Positions 1 to 5,778 of a stretch of DNA of 5,891 nt are shown one piece after another; within the stretch, counting starts at the first letter, position 1; every line of letters begins with the position of its first letter. Position numbers and translations under genes: made by a program. Source of the DNA: Hyphomicrobiales bacterium. GTDB taxonomy: Bacteria; Pseudomonadota; Alphaproteobacteria; Rhizobiales; Aestuariivirgaceae. The stretch spans positions 1 to 5,891 of the forward strand of contig JABDJG010000040.1 of NCBI GenBank assembly GCA_013002595.1, in the 5' to 3' direction. The notes below the pieces were generated by a model. That model saw nothing but the letters and a program-made list of their open reading frames with translations. It was not told the origin of the DNA and did no database searches.

Positions 1-659
1 CGATCAGGGTCGACGCGTTCAGTCGCCGGCAGGTCAAGGCCCTGCCTTCTGAGAACCACATTCGTGTTCTCGACCGCGCCATGAGTGAAAATTGGCGCGA
101 TCGAGTTATCAACGCCCATCATTACGCGTTGAGCCTTGCCAAGTGAGTAGGCTCCGAGAACGCTAACTCGGCCTTGTGCTGCGTTTTCCCGCCACCAATC
201 GTTAATCTCGTCCATCACTTCGGTTTGCGGCCGCCAATTGAATACAGGGAGGCCAAAGGTGCATTCGCTGATGAATGCATGACAGCGCACAGGCTCGAAT
301 GGTTCGGACAGATTGTCAGCCTGAACTTTATAGTCGCCGGAGACGACCCAGATTTCACCTGCGTACTCGACCCTGATTTGTGCGGACCCGGGAATATGGC
401 CGGCGGGGTGAAACGAGAAGGCCACGCCGTTGATCGTGCAATTTTCACCAAAGCCGGTTGTCTGCAAGTCGATGTCCCCGAGCCGGTAGCGTATGACCGG
501 AGCGGCAGAATTGGTGCTCAGGTAGTGGTCGTGACCCGAGCGGGCGTGATCTGCATGGCCATGCGTAATCAGCGCTCGACCGACTGGCTTCCACGGATCG
601 ATGTAAACGTCGGCTTGTCGGCAATATATGCCCCGTTCGGTGAATTCGAGAAGCTGCAT
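1..659 (-). CDS. Ligase-associated DNA exonuclease, metallo-beta-lactamase fold (partial, 3' end outside window)
   Basis: The reading frame is open from the ATG at 659 down to base 1, giving 219 residues; the C-terminus lies outside the window. The N-terminal start MQLLEFTERGIYC and the following DVYIDPWKP stretch match what I recall of the ligase-associated MBL exonuclease family. Metal-binding motif HGHADH is at residues 33-38, FHPAGH at 83-88 followed by GSAQ, and SGDYK at 107-111 supplies the bridging aspartate. FTHGAVE occurs near residue 195. Family members are thought to trim DNA ends and are usually encoded beside an ATP-dependent DNA ligase, here possibly just beyond base 1. An in-frame ATG at 701 overlaps the stop of the upstream 74-residue gene (ATGA) and would add 14 residues. 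I prefer 659 because it matches the family N-terminus, although neither start has a well-spaced Shine-Dalgarno. Family identity is confident; the start is moderate. Confidence 0.9.
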   Translation of the reverse strand, partial: MQLLEFTERGIYCRQADVYIDPWKPVGRALITHGHADHARSGHDHYLSTNSAAPVIRYRLGDIDLQTTGFGENCTINGVAFSFHPAGHIPGSAQIRVEYAGEIWVVSGDYKVQADNLSEPFEPVRCHAFISECTFGLPVFNWRPQTEVMDEINDWWRENAAQGRVSVLGAYSLGKAQRVMMGVDNSIAPIFTHGAVENTNVVLRRQGLDLPATERVDPD

Positions 660-697
660 GTGAGGAGTAATCTTATCCCTTCGGAGGCGATCCCGGC

Positions 698-922
698 TCA
701 TTCCTTCATCGGGGCGCCGGTCTTAATGATTGTCAAAGCCTCGGCCTGGCAGCTCCGCGCGCCTTCAAGATTTCCCTTGCTCACATACTGGCGGATTTGA
801 TTGCGCAATTTCTCGATGTCGGCGACCTGGTCTTTCGACAGTGCCGGCGATGATGCCATTGCGTCTCTGATGTCCACATCAAGAATTTCGATGTGCTTCG
901 ATATTGCTTCCGGTTTTGTCAT
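698..922 (-). CDS. Small charged helical protein of unknown function (74 aa), upstream of the exonuclease
   Basis: I do not recognise this family. The ATG at 922 is preceded by a weak AAGAG about 9 bases upstream. The 74-residue product has no signal peptide or membrane segment. It is rich in Lys, Glu, Asp, Ala and Ile, with a pattern suggesting two or three amphipathic helices (about 4-25, 29-48 and 51-68), so it is probably a small cytoplasmic helical bundle. Its stop overlaps an in-frame ATG of the exonuclease gene (ATGA at 701-698), and the family-like exonuclease start lies only 38 bases further on, so the two are surely co-transcribed and may be translationally coupled. An EcfG-type promoter lies about 80 bases upstream. 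That it is a real gene is supported by position, promoter and coupling; a role linked to DNA-end processing is inference only. Confidence 0.72.
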   Translation of the reverse strand: MTKPEAISKHIEILDVDIRDAMASSPALSKDQVADIEKLRNQIRQYVSKGNLEGARSCQAEALTIIKTGAPMKE

Positions 923-1004
923 TCTGTCATTCTCTTCAGGATTATTGAGCGTTCAATGTCACCGGCCACGCGCAATCCCAGGCACAATGGCGTAGCGAGA
1001 ACCA

Positions 1005-1029
1005 AACGCGTTCAAAGGCCCAAGGTTCC
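1005..1029 (-). promoter_or_regulatory. EcfG-type (general stress response) promoter for the 74-aa gene and exonuclease
   Basis: On the minus strand the sequence reads GGAAC (1029-1025), 16 bases, then CGTT (1008-1005). This is an exact match to the alphaproteobacterial sigma-EcfG consensus. It lies wholly within the 134-base gap between the tspO stop and the ATG at 922. The predicted transcript would start near 998, leaving a leader of about 75 bases. Motif seen; sigma-factor assignment inferred. Confidence 0.75.
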
Positions 1030-1056
1030 CGAGAGCAGGAGTTGTCCCTAGAGATT

Positions 1057-1581
1057 TCAGTTGAGGTGCCAGATGGCCGCGTTCAGCACCATCGCAAAGG
1101 CTACCCAAGCCAGGTAGGGCGTAAACAGTGCTCCTGCGGTCCGGTCCATGCGAGAATACAGGATCGTAGTGAAGACCAGCAATATGAACAATACCATGAT
1201 GTCCACAAGCGCCAAGCCGGGACGCTGAAGACCGAAGAACAAGTACGACCAGGACAAATTCAGCGTCAGTTGCGCGCCATATGCAATTAGCCCGACTTTG
1301 CGTCGGGCATCTGGTGTGCGCAGCCAAATTCTCCAGCCGGCGACGGCCATTGCTACATATAAAACCGTCCAAACCGGACCGAAAACCCAGCCGGGTGGGT
1401 TGAAAGACGGCTTGACCAAGGTCGTGTACCAGCCATAAACAGACGAAGCCGTTGCCATGCCACCTACAGCCGCTACCGCAAAACCAAGCAGCAGGAAACC
1501 AACGAGGGCCAAAATGTTCTTTGATTGCTGTGTCAAGTTCCCGAGTTCGCTATGTTGATGATGCGGATTGAGGCTAGGCAC
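1057..1581 (-). CDS. tspO: TspO/MBR family tryptophan-rich sensory protein
   Basis: The 174-residue product is a five-helix membrane protein of the TspO (translocator/peripheral benzodiazepine receptor) family. The family signature is clear: WYTTLVKPSFNPP at 51-63, then FGPVWTVLY at 67-75, NLSWSYLFF at 108-116 and PYLAWVAFA at 155-163. Predicted helices are at about 23-43, 66-87, 97-117, 122-143 and 151-171. Bacterial TspO binds porphyrins and other tetrapyrroles and, in Rhodobacter and Sinorhizobium, modulates stress or nutrient responses. The start is uncertain: the longest frame begins with GTG at 1581 and gives a 22-residue tail before helix 1, slightly long for the family. A TTG at 1536 would give a shorter tail; no in-frame ATG exists before residue 42. 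The gene lies 37 bases downstream of the phospholipase D-family gene on the same strand, so the two probably form an operon read from the EcfG-type promoter at 3033-3009. Confidence 0.93.
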   Translation of the reverse strand: MPSLNPHHQHSELGNLTQQSKNILALVGFLLLGFAVAAVGGMATASSVYGWYTTLVKPSFNPPGWVFGPVWTVLYVAMAVAGWRIWLRTPDARRKVGLIAYGAQLTLNLSWSYLFFGLQRPGLALVDIMVLFILLVFTTILYSRMDRTAGALFTPYLAWVAFAMVLNAAIWHLN

Positions 1582-1618
1582 TGACCTGACCGGTACACCT
1601 CTGCCAATAAATGGTGGG

Positions 1619-2908
1619 TCAAACCTGAGAAGCGATCAGCAATTCATGAAGCTGTTCCCAAAACCTTTCCGTCATGGGACGCGCGCGCCAAGCCTCAAGC
1701 GTTACACGCTCTGATCTCGACAGATCCTTGTCAAAGACAGCTTCCAGATCGGCGACAAAATTCTTGTCGAGGATGTTCAGATTCGACTCATCGTTGAGCT
1801 TGAATGAGCGGTTATCAAAGTTTGTCGAGCCGACCGAGGCGAGAAGGCCATCAACGAGCATCATCTTGGAATGATACATGGTCGGCTGGTAACGATGGAT
1901 TTCGATTCCTGCTTCGAGCAGTTCGCCCCAGCGGGCGCGTGATGACCAGCGGGTTAGTTCGCTGTCGATGTGCGGACCAGGAATAATCACCTTGATGCTG
2001 ACACCACGGCCGGCCGCATCGACCATCGTCTTCAGAGTGATCTCGTCAGGTACGAAATACGGTGTCGAGATGCGTATGCGGTCCCGCGCACCGGCAATGG
2101 CGAGTAGGTAGAGGAGTTGAACGCTCTGACTGCCTTCGTCTGGTGAGCTGATGAAGTTTTGCGCCAACGTGGCACCGACGGGTTCAGATCGCGGGAAATA
2201 GTCGTCGCCGATCAGCACTTCCTGCTTGGTCTCCAACCAGTTATCCAGAAACCCTGCCTGGAGCTGGGCCACGACTGGACCTTCGACCAAGAAATGGAGA
2301 TCGCGCCAGTGCTGCGGGTCCTGAGCATCACCAGTCCAGACATCGCCAATCCCGACCCCGCCGGTAAAACCGACGCGACCATCGACAATCATTAACTTGC
2401 GATGGGTGCGGCTGTTGAAACGGTCAAGACGGTTCCAGCGTGGCGGCTGGTAGCGAGCGACGGATATTCCGGCGTCTTCCATTGCCTTGATGAGAGTTGT
2501 ATCCATCTTGGCGCTGCCTACCCAGTCGAGAAGAACCCGGACTTCGATACCTGATCGGGCACGCTCTGCGAGCGCTTCTGCAAACTGCTCAGCGATATTT
2601 CCTGACCAATAAATGTAGGTCTCAAAGTTTATAGTCTTGCGAGCGCCGCGGATCGCCTTGAGCATTGCGGGAAATATTTCGATACCATTCTCGAGCACCT
2701 CGATGCGGTTGCCTTCCGACATTGGCGGTCCAAGAAAATGCTGCAGGACCTGCTGAAAATCGTCACTTGCGACCGAGAAGCTGGATGGCACGCGTCGATC
2801 GATCGGCGCCTGAGCGCCGGCAAAATTGCTGACAAGAAGCGTCAGGACGGTCGCCACCACAACTCCGGACGAGAAGCCTTTCAAAAATCGTTTGGTGGAA
2901 GATCTCAT
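1619..2908 (-). CDS. Phospholipase D-family / cardiolipin synthase-like protein with N-terminal signal or anchor
   Basis: The 429-residue product carries two complete HKD (HxKxxxxD) motifs, the mark of the phospholipase D superfamily: H169/K171/D176 followed by the GG at 183-184, and H346/K348/D353 followed by GSTNFDNRS at 360-368. FETYIYWSG at 96-103 is typical of bacterial cardiolipin synthases, which join two phosphatidylglycerols or use phosphatidylethanolamine as phosphatidyl donor. Residues 11-32 form one hydrophobic segment ending in AGA-QA, which could be a cleaved signal peptide or a single anchor. Classical ClsA instead has two transmembrane helices, so the protein probably acts at the periplasmic face and the exact substrate is open. 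ATG at 2908 has a GGGGAA ribosome site about 7 bases upstream. It is the first gene of a likely operon with tspO, behind an EcfG-type promoter. Confidence 0.93.
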   Translation of the reverse strand: MRSSTKRFLKGFSSGVVVATVLTLLVSNFAGAQAPIDRRVPSSFSVASDDFQQVLQHFLGPPMSEGNRIEVLENGIEIFPAMLKAIRGARKTINFETYIYWSGNIAEQFAEALAERARSGIEVRVLLDWVGSAKMDTTLIKAMEDAGISVARYQPPRWNRLDRFNSRTHRKLMIVDGRVGFTGGVGIGDVWTGDAQDPQHWRDLHFLVEGPVVAQLQAGFLDNWLETKQEVLIGDDYFPRSEPVGATLAQNFISSPDEGSQSVQLLYLLAIAGARDRIRISTPYFVPDEITLKTMVDAAGRGVSIKVIIPGPHIDSELTRWSSRARWGELLEAGIEIHRYQPTMYHSKMMLVDGLLASVGSTNFDNRSFKLNDESNLNILDKNFVADLEAVFDKDLSRSERVTLEAWRARPMTERFWEQLHELLIASQV

Positions 2909-2968
2909 GTTTGTTCCCCGCCCTTGTCCACAATCAACTCCCAGTCTCGACCAGCCGTGGACTGGTGG

Positions 2969-2980
2969 CCAATATATTGG
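2969..2980. repeat. Perfect 12-bp palindrome CCAATATATTGG in the leader of the PLD-family gene
   Basis: The 12 bases read identically on both strands. They sit about 20-35 bases downstream of the predicted EcfG start, in the position expected for a roadblock operator. A dimeric regulator site is possible, but AT-rich palindromes also arise by chance. Confidence 0.35.
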
Positions 2981-3008
2981 TGCCGATCGGTTGTGTAGCG
3001 CACAAGAG

Positions 3009-3033
3009 AACGAATAAATGCCGGGATGGTTCC
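3009..3033 (-). promoter_or_regulatory. EcfG-type (general stress response) promoter for the PLD-family gene and tspO
   Basis: On the minus strand GGAAC (3033-3029) and CGTT (3012-3009) are separated by exactly 16 bases, matching the sigma-EcfG consensus without mismatch. Transcription would begin near 3002, giving a leader of about 95 bases before the ATG at 2908 and passing through the palindrome at 2969-2980. Motif seen; function inferred. Confidence 0.78.
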
Positions 3034-3223
3034 TAAATGCTGCAAATTTTCAAAGGGCCGATACCTGTTGATGCATCCTGGCCAGGACTGAATTGCTGCA
3101 ATTCGGGTGTGCTTTTGGAAATCACAGAGGAACCATACGGGGTTGACACCATTAATATTCAACACCGTTGGCTTGCGTCAGCGCATGGCGGCAGACCGAG
3201 AATTGGTTGGAAAGGAGAATGTC

Positions 3224-3436
3224 ATGCCGAGCAACTTCGATATCGATATGTGGGCATTCTGGTTCATCGGCATGATGGCCGGTCTCGACTGGATCATTGC
3301 GTTGATTGTCGCAGCCTTGTTGACGATCGTCACAAGCCGGTACGATGTGTTGCCGAGCTACTCGCCCCTACGCAGCTACGGAGACGTCCAAGATCCCGAT
3401 TATGATGCGTTGCCGGCTACGCGGCGTAGCAAGTGA
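3224..3436 (+). CDS. Small single-span membrane protein of unknown function (70 aa)
   Basis: The start is set by a strong ribosome site, GGAG at 3214-3217, six bases before the ATG at 3224; a longer in-frame version from 3107 has no such site and runs through the intergenic region. The 70-residue product has a short acidic N-terminus, one hydrophobic segment at about 12-37 that is rich in Trp, Met, Ile and Leu (two Trp at 10 and 13, one at 23), then a polar tail of about 30 residues containing four Tyr and ending in basic residues. The basic residues flanking the tail suggest an inner-membrane protein with a cytoplasmic C-terminus. I do not recognise a family. It lies 77 bases before the next gene, which has its own promoter, so the two need not be co-transcribed. 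Gene reality rests on the ribosome site and the coherent membrane segment. Confidence 0.7.
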   Translation: MPSNFDIDMWAFWFIGMMAGLDWIIALIVAALLTIVTSRYDVLPSYSPLRSYGDVQDPDYDALPATRRSK

Positions 3437-3451
3437 TTGGCAGCCGGGTGC

Positions 3452-3477
3452 GGAACCTTTTCGGGAAATGAGACGTT
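3452..3477 (+). promoter_or_regulatory. EcfG-type (general stress response) promoter for the 84-aa hydrophilic protein
   Basis: GGAAC (3452-3456), a 17-base spacer, then CGTT (3474-3477): an exact sigma-EcfG consensus match. Transcription would start near 3484, leaving a leader of about 30 bases with the ribosome site GGAG at 3501-3504. It lies in the gap after the 70-residue gene, which marks the 84-residue gene as a separate stress-induced unit. Confidence 0.8.
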
Positions 3478-3513
3478 TAGTCAACGGTAACATCATAAAA
3501 GGAGCAGCATACA

Positions 3514-3768
3514 ATGGCTGAAAACCCTAAGCAGCGCCCTGAGAACACAAACTCCGATCGCTCGCGAACCTCGCCAGAACGGAACAGTGGCGCCGTACTC
3601 GCGAAACTTAACGGTAAGCGAGGTTCTGGACAAAAAGCTAAACCGAAACAGAGCTCAAACTCGCCTGACAACGAGAGCGCTACTGCAAGCGAAGGGCCCA
3701 GCGCCGTCCTCGCGGACATCAATGGCGATAGAAAGAAAGGCTCTAACGAGACGCAGACGAATGATTAA
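3514..3768 (+). CDS. Very hydrophilic small protein with duplicated AVLA-x-x-NG-x-R motif (84 aa), stress-promoter controlled
   Basis: ATG at 3514 follows GGAG (3501-3504) with 9 bases between. The 84 residues are dominated by Asn, Ser, Lys, Arg, Glu, Asp, Gly and Pro, with no Cys, Trp, Tyr or Phe, no signal peptide and no membrane segment, so most of the chain is probably disordered. The only hydrophobic patches are two copies of one motif: AVLAKLNGKR at 27-36 and AVLADINGDR at 64-73, each preceded by a Ser-containing turn and followed by basic residues. The copies are also similar as DNA (3592-3621 and 3703-3732), which points to an internal duplication. Composition resembles small hydrophilic stress or desiccation proteins, but I recognise no named family. 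A perfect EcfG-type promoter directly upstream supports expression in the general stress response. A role as a protectant or as a short peptide-binding adaptor is conjecture. Confidence 0.82.
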   Translation: MAENPKQRPENTNSDRSRTSPERNSGAVLAKLNGKRGSGQKAKPKQSSNSPDNESATASEGPSAVLADINGDRKKGSNETQTND

Positions 3769-3960
3769 AGTTGGACGGTAGCGCGAGACGATTGAACCTA
3801 CTTCAATCTCAATTACCCAGATTGGCCGAGCCAAACTCTTATGCGGTATGTTAGCACGTAGCTGCGGGCCTGTCGGGACCAGCAAGCTGCCTATTATCTT
3901 GTTGGCCCGAACGCATGGTTCGGTTACCGGCGAGACAGCCCAAGACGCCATATCCTGGGT

Positions 3961-4359
3961 GTGCGTGAGCCTACCGAACTCGAAAGCGAGGGGCGCGTGG
4001 ACAATGCGCTACATGTGCCTCGCGGCATCCTGGAATCAGGTGCTTGCACAGGTGATGAGACCCGTGACACTGCTCTGTGCAATGCAAAGAACGAGGGCAG
4101 AGTGCACCTGGTGTGTGCATCCGGCGCGCATGCTGCACTCGCGGCGGACACCCTACGAAAGATGGGCTATGATGCAACAGTCATTGACGGCGGAATGGCG
4201 ACCTGGAAAAACGCCGACCTGCCTGTCACCAAGCAGCTACGGAAGAACAACGTGAGCCGTCTGGCTGGTGTCCCCAATGCCTTTCAAGGGCTACGAAATC
4301 ACATGTTCGATTTCGGTACTGAAGCAGACGAAATTCCATCCGAAGCCAGCGTGAACTGA
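3961..4359 (+). CDS. Rhodanese-like domain protein, N-terminally incomplete (probable frameshifted or truncated gene)
   Basis: From a GTG at 3961 the frame reads 132 residues and clearly belongs to the rhodanese (sulfurtransferase) family. VREPTELESEGRV at the start matches the usual DVREP..E strand-loop, HVPRGILE follows at 18-25, the active-site loop is CASGAH with the cysteine at 52, and the closing GYDATVIDGGMATWK is at 69-83. A complete domain needs about 30-40 more residues before VREP; these are missing, and there is no ribosome site before 3961. The same frame extends upstream only to a stop at 3859. The neighbouring frame, open from 3782, runs through TAQDAI right up to this point, so a one- or two-base indel near 3945-3955 could have split the gene. 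The active-site loop also has His where Arg is usual. The last 45 residues are a non-rhodanese tail. Catalytic activity is doubtful; the gene is convergent with the channel gene. Confidence 0.62.
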   Translation: MREPTELESEGRVDNALHVPRGILESGACTGDETRDTALCNAKNEGRVHLVCASGAHAALAADTLRKMGYDATVIDGGMATWKNADLPVTKQLRKNNVSRLAGVPNAFQGLRNHMFDFGTEADEIPSEASVN

Positions 4360-4386
4360 CCAGGGTCGGATGATCGATAAATTGCC

Positions 4387-5778
4387 TCAGCCCAGTTCAT
4401 CGTTTGCTTGATCCGACAGAAGGTCGTTTGCATTCTTGTCCCTTGCCCGTTCTTCATCCACTTTCTTTACAACCGATTTATCCACTGTTGTGTCGGTAGC
4501 AGCATCGCTTGCCTTGGCAGATACAACCTCGCCAGATGTGCGTTGCGGGGTTTCACGCCGTGATTTGAGCGATGTGCGGGTGCTCGCCACGCCGCCGACG
4601 ACACCCGAGGGAGCATTATCAAAACGCAACCGATAGATCGGTTCGGGCAAGGCAAAGCCACTCTCTTCCAAGCGCAACTTCACCCGCCGAATGGACTCCG
4701 ACCTGGCTTTGACAAAATTCGAATAGGTTTGATCTACCCAGCCTGCCAATCCGATGACGACATTAGAGTCACCCACCGCCTCAATCCAAGCCGCCGGGGC
4801 GGGATCATCCAGAACAAACTCCAGGCAGCGCAGTTCTTCCAGGCAAATTGCCAGTGCATCTTCTAGTACGCTGTCTGCATCAACACCGAGCTCAAAAGTA
4901 AACCGGCGTTCCGGATTTCTCGAATAATTGACGATTTTACTTTTGAACACCGTTGCGTTGGGAATGCGGATATGGTTGCCATCCCGGTCCATGAGGATGG
5001 TTGCTCTTGACGTCAGACGGATGACGTGCCCTTCAAATCCGTCTATATGCACCAATTCTTTCGGCTGGAACGGCTGGCGAATGCTCAATAGAATACTGGC
5101 GATATAATTTTCCACCGTGTCTCGAACGGCGAAGCCGATGGCCAGTCCGACAATGCCCGCCGCGCCAAGAATGGTTCCAAGCACTGCGGTTGCACCCAGG
5201 ATATCCAGCGCAAGTACGGCACCGATGACCAGAAAGACGATCCTCACAAACTGCCGGATCAGCTCAGAGATAAACGCATTTGGCGCCAGCCACGACCATG
5301 GCCGGCATCTCGATGCGATGAACCAGCCAAAGGCGCTAACGCAAAGCCAAACCGCCACGGCGATCATCACCAGGGGCAGGTAATCCACGGCCTGCCCAAG
5401 CCGCTTTTCGAACCGGCCGAGTACAGGAACCAGCCGCTCGGTAACGGCCGTCTGCTCGATGATTTCATTGTTTACAGCAACGACGCCATCCACCCTTTTT
5501 GCCAGGGTTGCAGCCTTTTCCGCATACTGCTGTTCGTTGACTTCGCCGGTCAGCGTCACAACGCCGGCGGCAACCGTCGCGTGAACATTTTGCAAACCGT
5601 CGATTTCATCGAAGATTCCCTCCAACCGCTGGTCGATTTCCGAGTCGCTTGGCGCTTCATCGTTGGTTTCAATAACAGGCGCTGTCATCTCCTCCTGGGC
5701 GCGCATGGAGGTCGGATTCAATACAATGGCCGCGAGACCAAATAGAATGCATAGCGCGATACGCGCAACCCACGTCAT
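4387..5778 (-). CDS. BON-domain mechanosensitive ion channel, MscS family
   Basis: Chosen start is the ATG at 5778, preceded by a GGGGG about 8 bases upstream; a TTG at 5814 would add 12 residues but has no ribosome site. The 463-residue product begins with a signal peptide (hydrophobic 4-20, likely cleavage after SMRA near 27). A BON domain follows at about 48-110 (GVVTLTGEV, then GVVAVNNEI), normally a phospholipid-binding periplasmic module. Three membrane helices follow at about 133-156, 175-194 and 197-230; the last is the pore helix, rich in Gly and Ala (LGTILGAAGIVGLAIGFA). The MscS beta domain comes next, with QPFQPKELVHIDGFEG and RIPNATVFKSKIVNYSR. The C-terminal 70 residues are polar and probably disordered. 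MscS channels open when membrane tension rises and release solutes during osmotic downshock. No exact EcfG-type promoter is visible upstream. Confidence 0.93.
   Translation of the reverse strand: MTWVARIALCILFGLAAIVLNPTSMRAQEEMTAPVIETNDEAPSDSEIDQRLEGIFDEIDGLQNVHATVAAGVVTLTGEVNEQQYAEKAATLAKRVDGVVAVNNEIIEQTAVTERLVPVLGRFEKRLGQAVDYLPLVMIAVAVWLCVSAFGWFIASRCRPWSWLAPNAFISELIRQFVRIVFLVIGAVLALDILGATAVLGTILGAAGIVGLAIGFAVRDTVENYIASILLSIRQPFQPKELVHIDGFEGHVIRLTSRATILMDRDGNHIRIPNATVFKSKIVNYSRNPERRFTFELGVDADSVLEDALAICLEELRCLEFVLDDPAPAAWIEAVGDSNVVIGLAGWVDQTYSNFVKARSESIRRVKLRLEESGFALPEPIYRLRFDNAPSGVVGGVASTRTSLKSRRETPQRTSGEVVSAKASDAATDTTVDKSVVKKVDEERARDKNANDLLSDQANDELG

Larger units (their letters stand above)
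2909..3223. other. Divergent intergenic region between the PLD-family gene and the 70-aa membrane protein gene
   Basis: This 315-base gap separates leftward and rightward transcription units. It holds the minus-strand EcfG-type promoter, a perfect 12-base palindrome (2969-2980) and a small inverted repeat ACCAG/CTGGT (2950-2954 and 2962-2966). A TTGACA lies at 3143-3148 on the plus strand but has no recognisable -10 at the right distance. I see no convincing small gene here. How the rightward 70-residue gene is promoted is not clear from the sequence. Confidence 0.6.

Noticed and set aside
174..800. Plus-strand open frame of 208 codons
   Set aside because: It lies opposite the ligase-associated exonuclease frame, which carries complete metal-binding motifs; the plus-strand translation has no recognisable domain.
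944..957. Inverted repeat ATTGA-gcgt-TCAAT as a terminator for tspO
   Set aside because: The stem is only five AT-rich pairs with no T-run, and it lies downstream of the EcfG promoter of the next unit.
3129..3169. GGAAC at 3129-3133 with CGTT at 3166-3169 as a fourth EcfG promoter
   Set aside because: The spacer is 32 bases, about twice the required 16-17.
3143..3171. TTGACA at 3143-3148 as a housekeeping -35 box
   Set aside because: No TATAAT-like hexamer occurs 16-18 bases downstream (CGTTGG is at the 17-base position), so no promoter is claimed.
3107..3223. Longer N-terminus for the 70-aa membrane protein starting at 3107
   Set aside because: There is no ribosome site at 3107, while GGAG sits six bases before the ATG at 3224; the extra residues look like translated intergenic sequence.
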